This document shows positions 10,240 to 20,774 of a stretch of DNA of 64,000 nucleotides, piece after piece. The stretch lies in assembly GCA_001574975.1 (NCBI GenBank), contig KQ965796.1, positions 95,349-159,348 on the forward strand, read 5' to 3'. How positions within the stretch are numbered: the first letter of the stretch is position 1; the number at the start of each line of letters is the position of its first letter. Both the position numbers and the translations under genes were made by a program. This stretch comes from Gonapodya prolifera JEL478. Its lineage: Eukaryota; Monoblepharomycota; Monoblepharidomycetes; Monoblepharidales; Gonapodyaceae. The notes beneath the pieces were generated by a model. That model saw only the letters and a list, made by a program, of their open reading frames with translations. It searched no databases and had not been told where the DNA came from.

Positions 10240-10565
10240 CTAAGCAGCATACCTTAGCCCTGACATCTTCGGATCGGAGCCATCCATGAGGAGGTACGTG
10301 AACTTGGTTGACGTGGCCCCGCTATTGAGAATGATGTCCTCGAGCACGCGGAACCTCTTCAGCCCGCGCAGAGCGCTTCTCGTGGAGGTCCACGGACCCT
10401 CCCGTGTCCCAAAAGGGTGAGCTGTCAACGGCCGCGCACGAAGAGGCGGGATCGACTACCCCTCTGTTCGTAAATGACGGGATCCATGCCGTGCTTTTTG
10501 AAGACGACGGCTGCGAGATATCCCGCAGGTCCAGCGTCGACGATTAAATCTTTAGGGCGCTGCAT
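10240..10565 (-). pseudogene. FAD-dependent monooxygenase, N-terminal relic
   Basis: On the minus strand from ATG at 10565 the frame reads MQRPKDLIVDAGPAGYLAA then FKKHGMDPVIYEQRG, the dinucleotide-binding start of flavin monooxygenases (usually VxIVGAGPAGL), with Asp in place of the first Gly. It breaks near 10440. A second frame supplies GGSVDLHE, and a third supplies LRGLKRFRVLEDIILNSGA and the FTYLLMDGSD strand down to 10240. Three frames are needed for one collinear domain, so at least two frameshifts are present. The rest of the enzyme is absent. An ancestral role in hydroxylation of small aromatic or polyketide compounds is a family-level guess. Confidence 0.75.
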
Positions 10566-10698
10566 TGACAGGGTTAGTGGAGGTTGGGACAGGTTTCAAG
10601 AAGTAGGGAGAAAGACCGGGGCCGAAGGGACAGATGGGATCAAAACGAACCGGGGGAGGAAAATCTAAGAAATTTCAACGGGAAGAAGCTTGCGTAGA

Positions 10699-10880
10699 TT
10701 ACAGCTGTTTGCAAAATGGTAGTCCAAGCCCGAAAAAAAATTGTGCGATATAAAGAAAACCGTCGAAACTTCCCCGGGCGATTGCTCGCGCCCCCGGCGA
10801 CAAAACCCTTTCATTCTCGGACGATTGGACTCAAATATAACAGGAGGCATAATCTGGCGGACATCATGGGTGTCGGTCGC
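10699..10880 (+). repeat. Inverted repeat, left arm
   Basis: The reverse complement of 11790-11971 matches this arm. The core TTACAGCTGTTTGCAAAATGG and, further in, CCGTCGAAACTTCCCCGGGC are identical in both arms, with weaker similarity toward the centre (TCAAATATA). The spacer is about 0.9 kb. No transposase frame is seen between the arms. Confidence 0.85.
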
Positions 10881-11789
10881 GGGGATCCTGACTTCGAAAG
10901 AATTATGAACTCCTGGCATCTTCGTTCGAATTCTTGGCGGCAATCGGGGAAAGCCTGATAGAACCGTGACACTCTACTGTTTCTTCGGAACATCGAATGG
11001 ATTCGCAGTCTGAATGCGATTGGTGGAGGCTGTGGTGATGGTTGAACGATGTGTTGCGAACTCTCCCTTCCGGGAGTCACAGAACAGGTTTCCACTCAAA
11101 GAAATCGTATAATATCGATTTATACCCTAATTTCGACCGGAGAGCGAAAGGATGGATTGGTAGGCCTCCAGGAAACGTGTCCTGGTGGTGATAGAACTCG
11201 GTTCGTAACTTCCCCATACAGAAGAAATTTCAACTGTAAGAGCAGGCTCCGTATCTTCGCACGACAATAAAACTGATGTTTTTTGTCTAATTGCGTTCAT
11301 ATATGACCAAAATGGCACCTTCTTGTGCCATGAGTACCAATGCTCCTCTTTATGAGCATTCAAAAGTCGCATTGACATGCATTACAACCACGCTTTCCGT
11401 CGGTTTTCATGTCAGCTTATCAATTCATTCAAATTCTCCTCATAATACATCATAGAACATCTGTCATATCAGTGTCATCCACTCTGCCTTCTTATCCACC
11501 ATGCGGTCCTTTTACTGTCGCCCAAAGGAGCCACGTCGCTTCCAAAGAACATATAAGTTACTATTAGTGGGCTTCTTGGGCTTCGGGCAGCGGGGCAGGC
11601 GTTCTTCAGGTACCGTGTCGGGAGACGGCCATTACCACACGAACCAATGGCGGTACCGATCCCAAACCACTCATTTTAACACTCAGTACTATAATATACC
11701 GGGCGCCGATGAAAATTTTCCCAATCGACGAAAGAAACTGGGCAGAGGGGGGATGCCGCCGTTACTTCGGTGAAGTCGCCATCACCAGC
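10881..11789. other. Spacer between inverted-repeat arms, no gene recognised
   Basis: About 0.9 kb with several frames of 60-95 codons on both strands but no domain, no codon-use signal and no convincing intron pattern. It could be the remains of a non-autonomous element, or simply intergenic DNA of the downstream F-box-like gene. Confidence 0.4.
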
Positions 11790-11971
11790 GCAGACCGCCA
11801 CGAAACTCACAGAATTATGGTACGTGGTATATTTGATTCCAGAGACGTCACAGCGGGGTCAATCGGTGGTCGGGGGGGGGGGTGAGCAATCGCCCGGGGA
11901 AGTTTCGACGGTTTCATAATATAAACTAGAAATTTTTCGGGCCAGGACTTCCATTTTGCAAACAGCTGTAA
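11790..11971 (-). repeat. Inverted repeat, right arm
   Basis: Partner of the arm at 10699-10880 (see there). It ends about 215 bases before the ATG of the F-box-like gene at 12186, so it overlaps that gene's likely promoter. A run of ten G residues lies at 11872-11881. Confidence 0.85.
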
Positions 11972-12185
11972 GCAAAAACCTCTCAGGAAGATTAGAGACG
12001 GCATACAATTTGGGGACAACCAGTAGATCATGAAGTCGAGCAACCACCCGATAGTAAACGAAAAATGTTGGATTCCAAGTTCGTTGGCAAACAAGAATGG
12101 GGGTTGCGGTTATCGTGTACAATAATGCCTTGGTACAATTTGTGAAGTTGCAATTCTTTCCCTCCACCAATCAACCCATCAAGTC

Positions 12186-13571
12186 ATGAACTCCATCCCT
12201 ACCGAATCTCTCGTACGAATTTTCCGCTATCTTCCCCCGCAAACATTCTTTGGACTCATCTCTCGAGTCTCAGGGCTATTTCGTGACGTGGCAGCAATCG
12301 CGATCCCAGGATGCCAGGGACCGAGAGAAGTGGCCATCGCGTGCCATGTTATCTTTGTCAATGATCCCATGTTCCAATCCTCGCCGGAGCCATGGGGATG
12401 GTCCGACACGTTTTCGGAGTTTGATTGGCGCCATGGAAACAGAACAATATGGTCGGGCCTTCGAGCATCTATTCGCATCCCACTCCACGACACGGCCAAT
12501 GGATTATGCAGCTCCGATTTGCTCGGGTACATCACACAACCTCGTTCTGAAGTTCGGCCAAGTTTCAAATTCATAATTAAGGAAGCGGACGTGTCCTATC
12601 AGTTCTCCAACGAGTTTCATGACAATTTCGGTCGCGCCGTGCGGAATATAGTGGAATTCATCCACTCCAACCGCACAAGGCACCTCAAAGTCTGTGCAAA
12701 AGTTGGTTTTTACAAGCAACTCAAAGTTCTCTTGCCGGATCTCCCTAAACTTCCCCATATTGACTATCTCTTCCTTCGAAATGTAGAGAAAGATGATGAA
12801 AACGAGAGTGAGGATGAAAGTGAGGGCGAGGACACCATCGATGTCGGGCTGCCGCTTGAAGTCCTCCTTCATTTATGCCCGGAAGTGCATCACATTTTGG
12901 GGTGTGACATGATCGATAGAACAGCTTCTATACATTTGGTGCAGACAGTGCCCGAGTCTATCAGGACGCATGTTGTCAGTTATGACGATAATGCTATTTA
13001 CTCGCACAAACGAAATAACCTGTTCACTTACGTACCTCGCGTGTTTCCCAACATACGGCGGCTGGGAACGTTCCTCATGTGGGGCGGGCAGAACTATGAG
13101 CTGGATTTCTTCGCTCGTGTACGACGAAGGGCTTTAGCAAGGTTGCCCCGGCAGGTGCTTGCACCGTCGGTCCATGAATTGGATATTGAGATTTGGGGGA
13201 CAGATCTGAAGGAGGTTGGGCTCACAGAGAACCTGGTGGAATGGATCTTCACTTCCATGCTGGCACTCAACAAAATGCGCATCAGGGTGGCACTTGTCGG
13301 CCCAGAGGAAACTTACGAAGAGGTTCCGGGAACTGATGAAGCAGTTCTTGCGTTTTTGGAGAGCTTGTTTCGCTTTGGGAAGACACACGCAGGAACATTT
13401 TATGTCTGTGTGGAGGTTGTATCCTTGGATGAGGTGATATGTGACGTTCGCAAGCTGTACAGTTCAACACATCCTATTGAAAGGGCATTCAAAACTAGTG
13501 TTCAGGACCTGGCGCAAAGGACAAGTGTGACATTGTTTATTTCAGAAATTAAGGGCTTGGCGTTCATTTGA
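12186..13571 (+). CDS. F-box-like protein
   Basis: Single-exon gene of 461 codons. The first 35 residues (IPTESLVRIFRYLPPQTFF, then a RVSGLFRDVA-type end) have the pattern of an F-box, which in this family binds Skp1 and brings substrates to an SCF ubiquitin ligase. The rest holds a leucine-rich, irregular repeat-like region with an acidic run near residue 203 (DDENESEDESEGED), and no other domain is recognised. Start and stop are clean and there is no lesion. The F-box call rests on the N-terminal pattern only. The gene lies between an inverted repeat and SRP72 on the same strand. Confidence 0.75.
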   Translation: MNSIPTESLVRIFRYLPPQTFFGLISRVSGLFRDVAAIAIPGCQGPREVAIACHVIFVNDPMFQSSPEPWGWSDTFSEFDWRHGNRTIWSGLRASIRIPLHDTANGLCSSDLLGYITQPRSEVRPSFKFIIKEADVSYQFSNEFHDNFGRAVRNIVEFIHSNRTRHLKVCAKVGFYKQLKVLLPDLPKLPHIDYLFLRNVEKDDENESEDESEGEDTIDVGLPLEVLLHLCPEVHHILGCDMIDRTASIHLVQTVPESIRTHVVSYDDNAIYSHKRNNLFTYVPRVFPNIRRLGTFLMWGGQNYELDFFARVRRRALARLPRQVLAPSVHELDIEIWGTDLKEVGLTENLVEWIFTSMLALNKMRIRVALVGPEETYEEVPGTDEAVLAFLESLFRFGKTHAGTFYVCVEVVSLDEVICDVRKLYSSTHPIERAFKTSVQDLAQRTSVTLFISEIKGLAFI

Positions 13572-13764
13572 CAATCTTGTGAGGCCCACTTTGCCGTAGC
13601 TCTCATCTTAAGAGGTGGAGGGGTTTAGGGGTTACCTTTTTGAGTTTGAACCACATTCGATGAGAAGAGGAAGAGTCTATTGGCTGTGTGTAGTTTATTG
13701 CCACAAGATTTTGTGGCACTAGTAACAAGTAACGCGACTCGTTTTCCGCTTTACATTGAAATCG

Positions 13765-16760
13765 ATGTCGCCGAAACCCAAATCGCGACAGGCGAGCGGG
13801 CTACCAAAGCAAGGCGCTACAGAGGGGTCCAGCGGACCGTCACCGGAACAAATTGTGACGCAGAGTTACACAGAAATCCACAGATTGTTGGCATTGGAGG
13901 ACGCAGACGAGGAGGTCAATCACGCAGGGATTGTCAAGCTGTGTGATAAAAGTACGCATGAGATGGTTTTCTTCGTGGCGATTTCGTGACTGATGTTTAA
14001 ATAACGATCCATACATGGAAACACCATTCTGCAGTTCTTAAAATCGACCCCACGGATACTGCCGCTCTCCACACCAAAGCCACTGCACTCGCCAAATTGG
14101 ACAATTTCGAAGATGCTCTCTTGTTCTACGGTGTCTTAATGAAGGCCGAATCTCGATATGGTGACACTGGAGCGTATGCATTTGAACGCGCATACTCCCT
14201 TTACAGGCTCAACCGACTCGGGGAGGCCAAAGATGTTGCTGAGGAGGGGCTTAAGGTGACCGGAATGGACAGCAGGGACTACTCGCAGCTGGTGCAGCTC
14301 AACGCTCAAATTGTAAGTTCCACGCAACTGAGCTTGCCTTCTCCCAGAGTGTCTCTCAACTTCAATCTCTGCGCACGTTCATTCCAGCTGTACAGAATTG
14401 AATCCTACGGTCTGGCCCTTGAGCTCTACAACCAGTTCACGGCAACTGTGGACGAGGTAAGAATGTAGTCAGTCTGAATCGAGCATCGTTCGTCAACATT
14501 CTAACACCATGAGGGCCCGTGTTTTATAGGATACACCTTTGTACGAGTACATACTAGCCAACTTCGAAGCAATCAAAGCAGCTGCCATCTTGACGGGTGT
14601 CGATGTACCAGTAAAGGTGAAGCCACCCACTCTTGGGACGTTCACACTCGTAATTTACTTCATCTAACGTGACCCCGTGTTTTGCTTATCCAGTCTCTCC
14701 CTCCGGCTCCACTTCCGCCACCCCCTGCCTCAGCTGATTTGCACGAGCTCGCTCAGAATCGTGCCACGCAGCTTCTTTCTCTTGGGCGGTACAAAGAGGC
14801 ACAACAGGAGTCGGAAAGGGGACTGAGTAAGTTTTGATCTTCCAATTGTCGGTCTGAACACAACGCGATCAACACGGTGTTCTCATCCCCTATCAGCAAT
14901 CGCGAATGCCAACGAGGCGGATGCATCCGATACCGCTCCTCTCCGCCTCCTCCAAGGCGCGGCGAAGCATGCGTTGGGTGACATGGAAGGCGCGCGAGAG
15001 GCTTACATCGGCGTTCTGAAAGTGAAGTGGGTGTTGTGGCGTTGGTCATTCAAGAAACGTCCGTCATCACATCAAGCGCCGAAAACCTTGTTAGATCTCC
15101 ACCCGAGCTCCCACTCCTCGCATCACACAACCTCGGACTGCTCCTACTCGGTTCATCGCCCCTCGAGGCCGCCAAACGTCTCGGACAAGGATCGCGTCTG
15201 ACCAACCGAAGCACCCCCTCTGGAGTGGCCCCGGCCAAGACCTCAACTCCGGATCTCAAACTCCCATCCTGGCAAAAGTCGCAGTTGGACTCTTCAACCG
15301 CTCTTGCAAGAGCCGCGTTGGGCGGCAAGGACGCCAGGAAGAAGGTCGCGGACGTCGGGGCGAGAAGACCCGACAGTGTGCAAGTTGGGATCGCGCAGGC
15401 GGCCGTTGCGTGGGGTGAGGGTGGTATTGGAAAGGAAGGGAAAGCTGGGAAGGAAGGAAAGAGGGAGAAGGCGCTGGAAGATGTCCAGGTGCGTTCGCGC
15501 TCGTCTTCCCCTGTTCGGGTTTAGGTATCACCTGGTTGACTCCTTCCAGGCTCTCGCCATCGCCCACCCGACGCACCCACTTCCGAACTTGACACTCGTG
15601 CACCTCCGCGTCCTACTTTCGGATTTCTCTGGTGCAAGCGAGGCGCTAGGAAAGTTCATTGCCTCGACGCCCGGCGTCGGTGGGAACACCGGTGTTGTCG
15701 GGCTCAAAGCCTGGCTGAAGGAAAAGGACGGAGACGTCGAAGGAGCCCGAAAGGTGCTGGAGGGTGCTGTAGATGGGTGGAAAGCGAAGGGGAAGGTGAG
15801 CACAACGAAACCTCTTCCCCGGGAATTCAACAAGACTTACGTCCATATTGCCTATGTTTCCACCACCAGCTCACCTCGTTGGCACTCACCGCCCTCGCGC
15901 ACCTCTACCTTCCCACCTCACCCTCTCAAGCCGCCACGCTCCTCGAAAGCGCACTCCGTCTCTCGCCGGACGACCCGACGGTTCTCCTCCCACTCGTACA
16001 AGCGTACCTCCTCTTCGACCCCGCCAAGGCTCGCGCGGCTGAAGCCAAGTTGCCCGCGCAGGGGCTGGAAAGGGAGGCCGAAAAGGTGGACGCTGAGGGG
16101 ATCGAGGGCAGTGTTGGGGTGGGCAAGGGGAGGAAGCAGAGGGATGTGTGAGTATATGTAAGCGTTGGGAAGAGCCCAAGGGGATGGATGTCTGACGTGC
16201 CTCGGAACAATATTAGGGCGGCCGGAGAGCCACTCAAGATCAAGAAGAAGCGCAAGCGGGTCAAGCGTTGGCCCAAAGGTGAGAAAATGATTTTCCTCCC
16301 TCATAACATCCTGAGCTTCACCTTCCCTACCCATGTTTTCGCCAGGCTTCTCCGACGAGAACCCACCTACAATGGCACCTGACCCGGACCGCTGGCTGCC
16401 CAAGGCCCAACGCGCCTCGTTCCAGAAGAAGGGACGTAAGGGCAAGCAGCTTTTCCGTGGTCCGCAGGGAGCGGCTGTTGCTGGTGGGGGGCTGGGAGGG
16501 ACAAGGAGTGCGAATATTGCGGGCGTCGCGGGTGCGGGAGGGCAGAAATCTGACGAGAGGTGAGCTTTATCGACTACGACGGTTTCGGTGCGTGTGGTCT
16601 AACTACTTTGTTGTGCGAATGAAGGGCGTTATCAACCCCCCCGGCTGCCGAGACTCCACCCTCGCCTGCTGGATCTGCAAGCAAGCCTGGGTCCGCTGCG
16701 CCAGGGTCGGTTAAGGCGCAGGCGTCGAAGAAGAAGAAGGGTGGGAAGACTAAGTTTTAG
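13765..16760 (+). CDS. SRP72: Signal recognition particle subunit SRP72
   Basis: Exons inferred at 13765-13951, 14035-14312, 14398-14456, 14530-14616, 14694-14826, 14898-15026, 15077-15488, 15550-15795, 15870-16147, 16217-16278, 16346-16559 and 16625-16760, all in phase. SRP72 is a TPR protein that pairs with SRP68 on SRP RNA and is needed for targeting secretory proteins to the ER. TPR-like helices fill the N-terminal two thirds (FEDALLFYGVLMKAESRYGD, GRYKEAQQESERGL). The C-terminus carries the diagnostic RNA-binding part: a Lys-rich KKKRKRVKRWPKG followed by PDPDRWLPKAQRASF, then a KKKKGGKTKF end. Length and layout match the family. The ATG at 13765 is chosen as the first in frame. The last two exons were copied downstream at 18440-18583. 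Confidence 0.95.
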
Positions 16761-17073
16761 TGCTGTATGAGGTGCTGAGTCGAAGTGGCAGAAGTGGGGT
16801 TCGGCGCGGCATGCGAATACGTAAAGTCTCTAAATGACATTGAGTGTCAAGAAGTCCATAAGTGTAACTGTCGGTCGATGAAGTAGAATACGTTTGGAGA
16901 ATCAGGTTCGAACCGGCTGGGGACACTGCTGTTCAAGCAATCAGTTTCTCTGTACAAACACTTCACTTTACAACTTATTACAACCTTGACATAAGAGCCT
17001 GACTACATCGTAGACAGTATCCACAACTAAAACACAATCTTATATACATTATACGCCAGTTTTGTTCTCCACC

Positions 17074-17656
17074 TTACGACACTGCAAGTTGCACCGTGCA
17101 CGACTTGTTCCCCTTTGTGAACGTGATTGTGACCTGGTTCCCCGTTATCTTCACAGTACCATCAAACCCTCCCTGCTCGACATCGGGAGCGAACTTGCCC
17201 TTGAACATGGCCCCTCCACTCTGCGTCTGGACTGCGGTGTTGGGCAGTTTGAATCGGGGGCAGAAGTGTCCGCTCTTGTGCATCACCACGGTCGACACGA
17301 CGTAGCCGTTCTGGATACTCCAGCCGCCATCGAGACAGTATTGGCTGATTGCCCAATTATGAGGAGGTGTTCGAATCCGTCAGGTGTCAAAAGAAAGTAC
17401 AATATTTGCGAGCCGTCGGCACGGGCCCACTCACTGGAATTCGGAAGGGAGCTTGCAGCTCCGGTACCCGCTGTGCAGACGCTTCCCGTTGTACCCATCG
17501 TGCCACTCTGTTGTTGTGTGCCAAGACTCGGTAAAGCAGTGTGGAGTCAGGGACGTGACTGGAGAAGGGTATAAGCTCACCAGCGGACACGGCGAGCGGT
17601 CCAAAACACGCGAAGAGAGCGGCCAAAAGAGGAATCAGCGTTGCTCTGGCTCTCAT
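17074..17656 (-). CDS. Small secreted 4-Cys protein, copy 1
   Basis: Three exons (17581-17656, 17435-17507, 17074-17344) encode 139 residues. The first 25 form a signal peptide (MRARATLIPLLAALFACFG, ending before GEWHDGYNG). The mature part has four cysteines (RSC, QYC, HFC, KSC), probably two disulfides, and ends in alternating polar and hydrophobic strands (GNQVTITFTKGNKSC). No known domain is recognised. The copy at 18928-19507 has exactly the same exon lengths (76, 73 and 271 nt). Small size, secretion and duplication would suit a host- or surface-facing protein, but that is inference. Confidence 0.88.
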
Positions 17657-18439
17657 CGGTGATTGTGTTGGTGTTGGGGTTGAGAGGTCACTATGTTGGT
17701 GGGGGTGTATGTATTTCCGGACGGGGCATTGGTGAGGCTTCGTGCATGGTTCCCACAACGACGTGGATGTACCTGAACAAAAGAGTGCACAGATATCCGT
17801 GCGAAAATGCCGTGTGTGATTCTGGGCCGTGCTGGATTGTAGGTCGAAGTACCGAAGTGCCAAGAACTTACTTGTGCTGCGCCTCACTGTAAACGCTCTC
17901 TCACTGCATCTAACATGTAATGTCTCCCTTGAATTTACCTGCCACACTGCAAATGCTTTGTAAGCATCGAATCATTTTGCTCTGCTTTGACGTCAGGGTG
18001 AAGAATGTTGAGTGTAGTTCTCGCCTACCTGTGTTTGCGAAAAGTGGGTCCAGAAATATATGCCACTTTCGAGTATGCTTGCCCTGAACACCGTTCCCCA
18101 GTTATAGAAGTCTCCGGCAGAAGTATCTTGACTTCCACTTCCTGCAGCGCAGCAAAAACTTTCATCACGTTGATTGCTTCGTCTCGCTGGTCACACAACT
18201 TCTTCCCAATTATGAGCGCAATTCTCGATGAGCACCTCCGTACTTGCAATCCACCGTTTTTCCTGGACGCTATACAAAGAGAAACAGATCTTCAATTTGT
18301 TGAACACCCGACTCCCCCTTGATCCAGCTCGCTTGCGCTCAGTCGCACCACGACACCTCACTCCTCAATGCCGTCAACTCCCGCCCTGAAAGCATTCGAC
18401 GACGCATCATCCATCAGGAACTAATTCCCAGCGCGGCTC
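17657..18439. other. Intergenic between duplicated segments
   Basis: About 0.8 kb upstream of secreted copy 1. Frames on both strands lack domains or splice-consistent structure. It should contain the promoter of copy 1. Nothing else is recognised. Confidence 0.5.
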
Positions 18440-18583
18440 AGTCCAGAGAAAAGGATGTTAAGGCAAGCAGCTGTTCCGTGGTCCACAAGGAGCGACTGCT
18501 GCTGTTATGAGGTGGAAGGCACTCGGAGTGCTACCATTGCAGGTGATTCGGGTGATGGAGGAAAGAAACCGGATGAGAGGTGA
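18440..18583 (+). pseudogene. SRP72 C-terminal exon fragment (duplicated)
   Basis: Copy of the end of the penultimate SRP72 exon. GGCAAGCAGCTGTTCCGTGG corresponds to 16441 onward (offset 2021), the segment ends in the same donor (ATGAGAGGTGAG against ACGAGAGGTGAG), and the intron start also matches. It contains indels and a stop and has no upstream exons. It arrived together with secreted copy 2 as part of one segmental duplication. Confidence 0.85.
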
Positions 18584-18927
18584 GTTTCATCCTCAGTTTT
18601 TGTTCGTGCGGGCACCAAATTGGTACGCGTTCTCCCGAATGAAATTTCAGCATCCCTAGCCATCGAGAATCGACTATCACCCGCAGGATTTGAAATGCCT
18701 CCGAAGATGATGATATGCTTCACAGTCATTCGGTTAAGTGCGGTATGACTCCAGAGGCTAGGGTTCGAATCGGCGTGTACATTGGATGCTTAATCGATCA
18801 GTTTTGCGTTACATTTTTCACTTTGTGACCTGTTACAACCTTGACAGAAGAGCTGGACTACATCCTAGACAATACCGACAACTTATAAGTATCTTACATA
18901 CATGATACAGCGTGTCTCCCATCCATC

Positions 18928-19507
18928 TTACACCATTTTCAGTTGCACCATGCACGACTTCTTCCCGTTCTTGAAGGTTATCGTGACCTGGTTCCCCGTC
19001 ATCTGCACGGTCCCATCAATGCCTCCCTGCTGCAGATCGGGCGCGAACTTGCCCTTGAACGTGGACGCGCCGTTCGATTTTTGGATTGCGTTCTTGGGCA
19101 GTTTGAAACGTGGGCAGAACTGTCCGCTCTCGTGCATCCCTACGAGCGAAACGACGTAGCCGTTCTTGATGGTCCAGCCGCCGTCGAGACAGTATTGGCT
19201 GTATCACCGGGGTGGTGAGGTGCGTTCGAATCAGTTGTGCAAAGAAAGTTGACAGCTTCGATCGAATCTACAGAACCCCACTCACTGGAATTCGGTGGGA
19301 ACCTTGCAGCTCCTGTACCCACTCTGCAAGCGCTTTCCGTTGTAGCCATCGTGCCACTCTGTTTGCAAAGTCAAAGTCTCGGTCTCAGCACTGCGGGGTC
19401 AGGGACGTCCCACCGCCGAAAGGATCCTCACCAGCCGCCTCGGAAAGCGGTCCGAAACACGCGACAAGCGCAGCAAAGAGGAGAATCAGAGATGTTCGTA
19501 CCCGCAT
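18928..19507 (-). CDS. Small secreted 4-Cys protein, copy 2
   Basis: Paralog of 17074-17656 with exons 19432-19507, 19286-19358 and 18928-19198, 139 residues. The signal peptide is MRVRTSLILLFAALVACFG. The mature protein begins near GEWHDGYNGKRLQSG and keeps all four cysteines, the QYCLDGGW motif and the FCPRFKLP motif. Substitutions cluster in the loop after FKLP and in the last strand. All splice sites are kept and the frame is open, so this copy looks functional while the adjacent SRP72 copy decayed. Confidence 0.88.
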
Positions 19508-20774
19508 CGGTGATGATGTGGTGTGTGTTGAGTGGTGGCTGTGCGAGTGGGTATATTGAGTCGGTGTCAGGCCGCTTCGTGAACGGTTCCATCAACGATG
19601 TGGATGCACCTGGAGAGAAGAGCACGCAATTTCCGGTAGAGAGTGCGGTCTTTGATTCTGGGCCCGCTTGGATTGGCGCACGATGCACCGGAAGTAAGAA
19701 GTCAAAGCGTCCAGCGAGTGCTGCGCCACAATGAAACATTGGAACATCTATGTTGTCGGACACAGAGCGTTTGTGTTCTTCATCAGGGGTGCCAGCCGTG
19801 TCTTCTCTCGCATCTTCTATGACATCGTGTTCCTTTTTGAACGTTAACGAGACTCACATCCTGGCAACTGATGACATTCGTTCCAGTGAAGAACTCTTTG
19901 AAACATGCGGTCACCGGTGTGACGATTCGATCGGAAATTATGCGATTATTGTGGTGCACCAACGTGAACTCATGACGACTATGGGTTGCAGCGGTGGCAC
20001 CGATAATCGCTTATCTCGCAATCGAATTGCCCACGTCTGGTCTGCCCCTTCTTCAGGCGTTCGCAGGCCTGTTTGATTCTTCTGCGAAATGCTTTCTTGT
20101 GATTACGATGTGTTTCCTTTTTGCTCCGCTCTCACAATGCAGTTGTGCGTTCGGAGACCACATCTTGTCCCCTTCTCGCATCTCTCTTACAACAAGATAG
20201 TCAGGAATCCTGGATTCTCTCACATTTTCGGCTCACCAAATACGACCAATCGTCTTTTTCCGAGCAGCCATAGGGTTTCTGTCGTCGATAATGCAACCAT
20301 CGTGGCGTTGGATTTTGGTCCAACTTTGGTTCGACCACCGCGATCCAATGCCACTATGTTGCTATATTGCTCACTGCGACTCTGTCCGACCTCTTGCTAC
20401 TTTCAAGCCGCGAAGTGGAGAGTTGCTTTGGCTCCCGTCGGTTGTAGATTTTCGCGAACCCGTTTCTTGCTCCACTCCAACAACACCCTGTCAAAAAATC
20501 AGTGATATCAAATTTACACAATTATTTACCGGTACAGCGTATATACATCCCACCAGTAACCAAATTAACGCTATCCACAAGAAAACCGGCCACAAGATGC
20601 ACAAAAGCCAATACACCAATACGTAGCCATCTGGATGTGCTTGGTATCCAGTATCACAAATGATGGTCAGACGGTGGTGACACTAACAAACATAAGCGTG
20701 GCGTGGAGGAAACAGCGACACGACCCCACAAAATCCAGAAGAAAGACCCCTCCAATATCGCACATCAATCCGTC
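19508..20774. other. Intergenic, no gene recognised
   Basis: About 1.27 kb. A 108-codon frame at 19750-20076 and others show no domain or exon structure that I can support. It should hold the promoter of secreted copy 2 and the 3' end of the coiled-coil gene. Confidence 0.45.

Noticed and set aside
12227-12574. Minus-strand frame of 115 codons over the F-box-like gene
   Set aside because: Antisense shadow of a clean single-exon gene; no domain or start context.
15304-16161. Plus-strand 285-codon frame inside SRP72
   Set aside because: Crosses several SRP72 introns in another frame; the spliced SRP72 frame has family motifs and consistent phases.
16895-16925. tRNA-like B box (GGTTCGAACC) near 16905 and a similar string near 18770
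   Set aside because: The flanking bases do not form a T-stem or acceptor stem, and the two sites are simply copies of the same 3' flank in a segmental duplication.
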